Assembly: GCA_005223185.1 (NCBI GenBank)
Contig: NJBN01000002.1
Coordinates: 62,001 to 126,000, forward strand
Direction: 5' to 3'
From: a candidate division LCP-89 bacterium B3_LCP
Lineage (GTDB): Bacteria; Electryoneota; B3-LCP
DNA: 64,000 nucleotides
Positions 58,167-64,000 of the stretch are shown here, one piece after another; position 1 is the stretch's first letter; every line of letters starts with the position of its first letter. The notes under the pieces are model-generated. The model made no database searches, was not told where the DNA came from, and saw only the letters and a list, made by a program, of their open reading frames with translations. Both the position numbers and the translations under genes were made by a program.

Positions 58167-59360
58167 TTGCGGATCCTGATTGTATCACATCTCTGGCCAC
58201 GGGAAAGCTGGTCTAATTACGGGATCTTCGTATCCGACCAGGCAGCGGCTCTCACGGAGCATGTTGACGTTACGGTCGCCGTTCCCATTGATTTGACCGT
58301 GAGAAGGTCCGAAATCAGCGTATTGAGTGTGATTTCAGGGATGGATAAGTACCGTAAGCGAACCAAGCCGGAATTGATCAGCTATCCTGAAATCAAATTG
58401 GTGGAAGTCCCTTTTAAAGCCGCATTACTCAGACAGAAATTCACTGAAAAAACGATCGGCAATCTGAGTGAAGCATTAAGCAGCGTCTCTTTGGGCAAGT
58501 TCGACTTGGTGCACGCTCATACAATCTATCCGGATGGTCTGGCTTGCGCGCAATGGTTGGAAGAACAAAAAACGCCGTTGGTAATAACTGCTCACGGTAC
58601 AGATGTTCATTCCATATCCGAAGGCGTCTTGAAGCTTTTGGATCCTCTGCTGCATCGGGCGGATGCTTTGGTTCCTGTGAGTAATTTCTTGGGCGACCAA
58701 CTGATCAAATTCGGCGCCGATAAGTCACAAGTTCGGGTGATCCCTAACGGCTTTGTAGCCCAACAGTTTTCCGATGTGGACGATTCCCATCGCGACCCTC
58801 GAAAAATCGTTCTGCTGGGAAATTTAAGACCGGTAAAGCGGGTTGACATTCTCATCCGTGCACTGCAATATTGCAGCGAAGATATCCATCTGGAAATTGG
58901 TGGGGATGGTCCCTCGAAAAAAGAACTTGAAAACTTAGTGAAAAAACTGGATCTGCAGGATAGAGTCAAGTTTTTAGGATTAGTGCCACGTAAAGACGTC
59001 CCGAGTTTCTTTGCCCAGGCATCTCTCATGTGTCTGGTGAGTTCACGGGAAGGTTGGCCCACAGTGATATTCGAAGCGCTCGCCTGCGGTACGCCGGTAC
59101 TGGCAACCTCGGTTGGTGGAGTCCCGGAAGCGTTGTCGCATGCGGGTCTGGGTCAGCTTGTTCCCCCGGACATCAATCCGGAAGCATTAGCAGAAGAGAT
59201 CGAATCATCTTTGGATTTCAACTGGAATCGGCAGTTCATCAGGGACTATGCCGGTCGTTTTTCTTGGGCGGAGATCGCTAAACAGTTAATGACTCTTTAC
59301 AGAGATATATTACCCGATTGCAACCCATCTGTACCTGATGAGTTACATTTACGGAGCTGA
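58167..59360 (+). CDS. Glycosyltransferase family 4 (GT-B)
   Basis: 'VHAHTIYPDGLACAQWL', 'VIPNGFV', 'SSREGWPTVIFEALACGTPVLATSVGGVPEAL'. Confidence 0.92.
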   Translation: MRILIVSHLWPRESWSNYGIFVSDQAAALTEHVDVTVAVPIDLTVRRSEISVLSVISGMDKYRKRTKPELISYPEIKLVEVPFKAALLRQKFTEKTIGNLSEALSSVSLGKFDLVHAHTIYPDGLACAQWLEEQKTPLVITAHGTDVHSISEGVLKLLDPLLHRADALVPVSNFLGDQLIKFGADKSQVRVIPNGFVAQQFSDVDDSHRDPRKIVLLGNLRPVKRVDILIRALQYCSEDIHLEIGGDGPSKKELENLVKKLDLQDRVKFLGLVPRKDVPSFFAQASLMCLVSSREGWPTVIFEALACGTPVLATSVGGVPEALSHAGLGQLVPPDINPEALAEEIESSLDFNWNRQFIRDYAGRFSWAEIAKQLMTLYRDILPDCNPSVPDELHLRS

Positions 59361-61341
59361 CGCCTTGCCATTTTTAATTACAGGTAAAACTCCGGTACAG
59401 ATTTCCGCTGCAATTATGGGGAAGATGAGGATATTCATCAGGCGGTTTGTCCTTAACCTGAAACGATCTTTGAAAGCAACCAGCGAACGCAATTGGATAG
59501 AAAATACCAGGGCAGTCGGTTTCATCTACGATGTCAAAGAAGCTGAGAGGATACTTAAGAAATACCCTGCTGTACATGATTCAATCATGCGAGAGGCTGA
59601 AAAAGCTATATCCGGTTACACGGATATTCCGGGGTTTGGCGAACGCTCCATACAGTTTAACGGAAGCGCTGATATATGGTGTGAAGAACCCTATGCCCAT
59701 CGCATGCTCTGCCGACTGGATTTTTTAAGACCTTTGGTTCGAGCTCATATTTTATCACCCGGAAGGTCTGACTATGCTTCATCCATTGAACGGTTACTGA
59801 TAGATTGGAACAATATTCACCTGACACACCGGCACTGGGATTCAGTTGATGAAGCCATACGCATCTTGATTCTGCTAGAAACCGTAAGCCTGGTAGGGAA
59901 TGATCTTTCAAATGAAGCTTTTCTGGCTGGGATAAAGAGCATCGTGCGCGCTGCCTGGTCGGTGGAAAAAAATCGTACCCGCACCGGCAATCACCTGATT
60001 TATGAAGGTTTAGCGCTCTACTTCGCGGGGAATTGCCTGCATAATTATTTTCGTTCATCCCATTGGCGAAAGCTGGGATCAGAGATCCTAGAAGAGACTA
60101 TGCGTCTGCAGGTTTTGAATGATGGCATGAACGCTGAACTATGCACCAGCTATCATCTCATCACCGGTACTAATTTTATCAAAGCGTGGGTGCTGGCGCA
60201 GAAGAGAGATGGGAGTTTTTCTAAAGAACATATTGACCGCTTGCGAAAGATGGCTCTTCAGGCTTCCAGACTGCAAGCAACTGATGGTGGATTCTTCTCT
60301 TTAGGCGACAGCGATAGGATGGCAGGATCGAGCAGGGAAGAGAATGAAGCGCGGGCATTCGCCCAACTGGGAACATTCCTGCAGAGTCCTGATGACAGCC
60401 AGAAACCACACGACCTTGAATATGAATTTCTGCTGGCTGACTGTGACGTAAGTTCTCTTATAGATGATAAAATAGCGGATGAATCCGCCTCATCGGAAGC
60501 TGGCGGTTATCATATATTTTCAGCTCAGGACGGTAGCAAACTGATCTTTGATGCAGGTCCCTTTGGACTTTCGGGTGCATCCCACCACGGGCATGCGGAC
60601 AGCCTGAGTTTCGCGGTGCATCTGCCGGATTGCCGGTTTCTCGTGGATCCCGGCGCCTTCAGCTACGTGGATTATAGAGCCCGTTCCTATGCGCGTTCGA
60701 CTTCTGCGCATAATACCGTCCGTATCGATGGACAGAACAGCTCTGAAGTATCAGGCGGTTTCACTTTTGGTAGAGGAGCTGACGCTGAACTGATCGAGAA
60801 GAAGGATCTGTCCTTTGGAGTAATCCTTACTGCGGAGCACGATGGATACACAAGGTTAAGTAATCCTGTCATCCATCGCCGGAGTCTAATCTGGTTGTAT
60901 GAAATGCCACTCTGCTTCATCGTTATCGACCATTTTGAAGGAACAGGAAAGCATTTAGCTGACCTCAACTTTCACGGTGAAATAGGGTGGAAGGTGATCG
61001 CAGAGAGCAATGAACGGATCATCTGGCAATTTGAAGATAAAAGCATCATACAATCAGCCCATTCGAATTGCCCTGTTCAGTTAGACGTTCTTCAAGGTGT
61101 GAAGGAACCGGAATGGCAGGGGTGGGTGTCACCTGTATTGGGTCAATATAAACCCGCTCCGGTGTTAGTACAAAAGTTAGAATTCAAGCAGCCAATTGAC
61201 ATAGTCAATATATTCTGCCGGGTTGATCAGGGAGATCCTGAACTTCAAATCGTTCAGAAAGATCAACATATCGAACTGGAAGGGCGCTTCGCGGTTCGCT
61301 GGAAATGGGCTGGAGAACGTCTTGAAGTAGAGATGGATTGA
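59338..61341 (+). CDS. Heparinase II/III family protein
   Basis: 'GASHHGHADSLSFAVHLPDCRFLVDPGAFSYVDYRARSYARSTSAHNTVRIDG'. The start is uncertain and may be downstream (ATG 59416 or 59425). Confidence 0.85.
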   Translation: MSYIYGADALPFLITGKTPVQISAAIMGKMRIFIRRFVLNLKRSLKATSERNWIENTRAVGFIYDVKEAERILKKYPAVHDSIMREAEKAISGYTDIPGFGERSIQFNGSADIWCEEPYAHRMLCRLDFLRPLVRAHILSPGRSDYASSIERLLIDWNNIHLTHRHWDSVDEAIRILILLETVSLVGNDLSNEAFLAGIKSIVRAAWSVEKNRTRTGNHLIYEGLALYFAGNCLHNYFRSSHWRKLGSEILEETMRLQVLNDGMNAELCTSYHLITGTNFIKAWVLAQKRDGSFSKEHIDRLRKMALQASRLQATDGGFFSLGDSDRMAGSSREENEARAFAQLGTFLQSPDDSQKPHDLEYEFLLADCDVSSLIDDKIADESASSEAGGYHIFSAQDGSKLIFDAGPFGLSGASHHGHADSLSFAVHLPDCRFLVDPGAFSYVDYRARSYARSTSAHNTVRIDGQNSSEVSGGFTFGRGADAELIEKKDLSFGVILTAEHDGYTRLSNPVIHRRSLIWLYEMPLCFIVIDHFEGTGKHLADLNFHGEIGWKVIAESNERIIWQFEDKSIIQSAHSNCPVQLDVLQGVKEPEWQGWVSPVLGQYKPAPVLVQKLEFKQPIDIVNIFCRVDQGDPELQIVQKDQHIELEGRFAVRWKWAGERLEVEMD

Positions 61342-61345
61342 CTTA

Positions 61346-62059
61346 ATGGAGATAAATCTTTTCGGTAAAGAGCGCCATATCCCTCTGAACGGGTTGAATG
61401 TTTCCCGTCAGTTGGAGTATGCCCTTTTAATGGAATATCTGAAACTAACAGGCAGTGAACTGCTTCTGGACGTTGCCTGCGGTGATGGCTATTGGACCGC
61501 TAAGATGATTCCTGAAGCGAAAAGTATCATCGGTTTCGATATGAACGATAAGCGTCTGCTTCAAGCACAGAAGTTAGCGCCCGGTCTAAGTGGTGCCATC
61601 AGAAGCGACGCCCATCATCTACCTTTCAAGGATGAATCTTTCGATGATACCATTGGAATCTGCGTACTGGAACATTTTCAGGATGACGTCGGTGCTCTAA
61701 AAGAACTGCGCCGGGTGACCAAAACCGGCGGTAAAATTGCCCTGACGGTGGATTCCTTCTCATATCCCGGCATGTCCGATGAAGAAAAGGCAGGACACGC
61801 GGAGAAATTTTCTGTAGCCCATCACTACACCATAGAAAGTATGACGGAAAAATTGCGGCAAGCCGATTTCGAAGTGACCCAATGGGATTATCTCCTGCGT
61901 AACCCCATTTCGGCGAATCTATACCGTCTTGCTTTGAAAGTACCAAAGCTGGCTTACTTCCTATTTCCTATCAGTTATCCTTTGAGCTTATGGAGCGAAC
62001 GACTCTCGAAAAACCGATCGAACGGGTACAAACTGGCGGTAGCCGCCCGGGCGCTGTGA
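61346..62059 (+). CDS. Class I SAM-dependent methyltransferase
   Basis: 'LLLDVACGDGYWTAKMI', 'IGICVLEHFQDDVGALKELRRVTKTGGKIALTV'. Confidence 0.9.
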   Translation: MEINLFGKERHIPLNGLNVSRQLEYALLMEYLKLTGSELLLDVACGDGYWTAKMIPEAKSIIGFDMNDKRLLQAQKLAPGLSGAIRSDAHHLPFKDESFDDTIGICVLEHFQDDVGALKELRRVTKTGGKIALTVDSFSYPGMSDEEKAGHAEKFSVAHHYTIESMTEKLRQADFEVTQWDYLLRNPISANLYRLALKVPKLAYFLFPISYPLSLWSERLSKNRSNGYKLAVAARAL

Positions 62060-63042
62060 AACCTTCAGGTGAAAGAGTCTTCATCACCTGGCTTCCCTTT
62101 TCCAGCCGCAGTGAAACTCTGGCTAAGAGCTTCGGCGCTGTATCGGTATATTTTGGCTATCTGGCTGGCGGTAACAACTTATTGAAGATCGCTCTTCGCT
62201 ATCTGTTGATGACAATTCATACTATCGGTTTCGTCCTGTCCCGAAAACCGAAATTGGTTTACGTGATGAATCAGCCAGTGTTTCTACCGCTGACACTCTT
62301 TCTCCTGTCGCGAATAATGCGAGTGAAATACGTCATAGATTCGCATTCCGGTCTCTTTAATAAGAAGGAGTGGCAGTGGGCGCTGCCACTGATGAAATAT
62401 GCCTACCGGCATTCGCTTTTTTCCATTGTGACCAACAAGAACCACTGCAATTTGGTTGAATCCTGGGGTGCAAAGGCAGAGATCTTGGGCGCTTTGACCG
62501 TCGGGGAAGAAGAGGTCGTACCCTTCAACAGGGTAGATGATCCCAGCATGGTGGTAATAGGCACTTTCGCTTCCGATGAACCCTTAGAAGAAATATTGGA
62601 AGCATGTCAAAAACTCCCGCATGTCAAGTTTTACGTCACAGGAGCACTGAAAAAAGCTCCCCCGGAATTGATCTCCAGCGCCCCCGAAAATGTCATCTTT
62701 ACGGACTTCATTTCCAGACCTGAATATGTCGGTTTAGTCCGGGCGATGGATGCGGCTATTATACTGGTAACGCACGATGACGTGATGCAGAGAGGAGCTT
62801 ATGAAGCTATGTCCTGGGGAGTACCGATTATCACTTCCGATTGGCTTATCTTACGGGAGAGCTTCACTAAAGGCACGATGTTTGTAGATAATACGCCCGC
62901 AGCCATCGCAGGGGCTGTAAACCAGTTACTGGAAAACCCAGACCACTATAAGAATGAAATAGACCAGTTACGTCGTGAGAGAGCTGATAACTGGGATAGA
63001 AATATAGAGCGTATCAACGCTTATACGGAAAAAAACCTTTAA
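62056..63042 (+). CDS. Glycosyltransferase (GT-B like)
   Basis: 'YVIDSHSGLFNKKEW', 'AYEAMSWGVPIITSDWLILRESF'. GTG 62056 gives a GTGA overlap with the methyltransferase stop; ORF opens at 61990. Confidence 0.78.
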   Translation: MKPSGERVFITWLPFSSRSETLAKSFGAVSVYFGYLAGGNNLLKIALRYLLMTIHTIGFVLSRKPKLVYVMNQPVFLPLTLFLLSRIMRVKYVIDSHSGLFNKKEWQWALPLMKYAYRHSLFSIVTNKNHCNLVESWGAKAEILGALTVGEEEVVPFNRVDDPSMVVIGTFASDEPLEEILEACQKLPHVKFYVTGALKKAPPELISSAPENVIFTDFISRPEYVGLVRAMDAAIILVTHDDVMQRGAYEAMSWGVPIITSDWLILRESFTKGTMFVDNTPAAIAGAVNQLLENPDHYKNEIDQLRRERADNWDRNIERINAYTEKNL

Positions 63043-63064
63043 CCAGAGGCTGTCGGAGATAAAT

Positions 63065-64000
63065 ATGAACATTTCTGTATTTGGCCTGGGCTACGTTGGC
63101 TGTGTTTCCGCCGCCTGTTTCGCCAAACTTGGACATAAAGTGATCGGTGTGGACGTCAATCCGGAAAAAGTACGTCTTATAAATGAGGGTAAGTCCACCA
63201 TCATTGAAAACGAAATCGGTGATATTGTCCGGGAGACGGTCGGGAGTGGGCAGCTTTCTGCCACCGAATCCACTGAAGAAGCGATTCTGGCGTCCGATAT
63301 CAGCCTTATATGCGTGGGGACCCCGTCGAATGAAAACGGCAGCCTTAATCTAAAATACGTCGAAAGTTGTGCCACCGCCATCGGTGAAGCGCTGGCAAAA
63401 CGAAATGGGTATCACGTAGTGGTTAATCGTTCAACCATGCTCCCTGAATCGATGAGAAACACAGTCATACCCGCATTAGAAGCGGGTTCCGGGAAAGTAG
63501 CCGGTTCCGACTTCGGGGTGTGCATAAATCCTGAATTCCTTCGCGAAGCAACTTCCGTTCGGGATTTTCACAATCCCCCCTATACTGTTATAGGAGCGTT
63601 AAATCAGCGCTCAGCGGATTTCTTCGCTCCGGTTTACGATGCCATAGATGCGCCGGTTCTGAAAGTCCCCATCGAAGTCGCCGAGATGATCAAATATGCG
63701 TCGAATTCATACCACGCCTTGAAGATATGTTTTGCCAACGAAGTTGGCAGACTCTGCAAATCAGCAGGCGTTGATTCACACCTACTGATGGATATATTCT
63801 GTAAAGATGATAAATTAAACACCTCAAAGGCTTATTTGAAGCCGGGATTCGCCTTCGGAGGATCTTGCCTGCCGAAAGATGTGCGAGCATTAAGTTACTA
63901 CGCGCGTTCAGTTGACCAGGAAGTCCCCGTCCTTGAGTCCTTAATACCCAGCAACAAGGTGCATCTTAATGAAGCGATCAAGATGATAACGCGGGGGGGA
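63065..64000 (+). CDS. UDP-glucose/GDP-mannose dehydrogenase, truncated by the window end
   Basis: My translation from ATG 63065: 'MNISVFGLGYVGCVSAACFAKLGHKVIGVDVN...'; then 'MLPESMRNTVIP', 'CINPEFLREATSVRDF', 'AEMIKYASNSYHALKICFANEVGR', 'FAFGGSCLPKDVRAL'. Not in the supplied ORF list. Confidence 0.92.
   Translation, partial: MNISVFGLGYVGCVSAACFAKLGHKVIGVDVNPEKVRLINEGKSTIIENEIGDIVRETVGSGQLSATESTEEAILASDISLICVGTPSNENGSLNLKYVESCATAIGEALAKRNGYHVVVNRSTMLPESMRNTVIPALEAGSGKVAGSDFGVCINPEFLREATSVRDFHNPPYTVIGALNQRSADFFAPVYDAIDAPVLKVPIEVAEMIKYASNSYHALKICFANEVGRLCKSAGVDSHLLMDIFCKDDKLNTSKAYLKPGFAFGGSCLPKDVRALSYYARSVDQEVPVLESLIPSNKVHLNEAIKMITRGG

Noticed and set aside
61990-62055. Glycosyltransferase start at 61990, giving about 70 nt overlap with the methyltransferase
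   Set aside because: GTG 62056 gives a typical GTGA stop-start overlap and keeps the conserved region; the upstream part looks like out-of-frame methyltransferase sequence.
63993-63999. G7 tract at the window end as a phase-variation site
   Set aside because: It lies at the very edge of the window and may be a truncation or contig-end artefact; the reading frame beyond cannot be assessed.

Overview
The window is about 64 kb of bacterial chromosome. Nearly every gene lies on the + strand; only one convincing CDS (44109-45278) is on the minus strand. The C-terminal 'YQNYPNPFNPTT...GIYIYRL...GKMILVK' sorting domains suggest a T9SS-bearing FCB-type or related candidate-phylum bacterium; this is an inference. 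Order of content: (1) 1-5.7 kb: a repeat-rich accessory segment with two tandem paralogous secreted proteins, one interrupted by an in-frame TGA. Both carry different palindromic elements at the same codon position of the sorting domain. (2) 5.7-12.2 kb: a possible orphan transcription unit, nif3-like, a DUF164/CdsZ-like zinc-ribbon protein, the RNase P RNA gene (rnpB), a fused ADP-forming acyl-CoA synthetase, recJ. (3) 12.2-26.5 kb: an acyl-CoA/short-chain fatty acid island. It holds a thiolase-like protein lacking the nucleophilic Cys next to a DUF35 protein, an Fe-S oxidoreductase, an AtoE-like transporter, a CoA-transferase A/B pair, two acyl-CoA dehydrogenases, an MBL hydrolase, a canonical thiolase, hbd and an aminotransferase. 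(4) 26.6-32.5 kb: AT-rich accessory genes (a Ser/Thr-kinase-like fusion and an AAA_21 ATPase + Toprim-like pair, a candidate defence module) interleaved with ilvE, nusB and a phosphodiesterase. (5) 32.5-44 kb: secA, smg/DUF494, topA, xer recombinase, hpf, hprK, MCE protein, NTP transferase, BamA-like barrel, a response regulator with an orphan DHp-like domain. (6) 44-64 kb: a large exopolysaccharide locus (Wza-, ExeA-, Wzz-, Wzx- and Wzy-like proteins, a BY-kinase-like protein with degenerate Walker A, glycosyltransferases, heparinase II/III, a UDP-sugar dehydrogenase cut by the window end). No tRNA, 16S/23S rRNA, CRISPR array or transposase was recognised. All calls come from reading motifs by eye; no searches were run.
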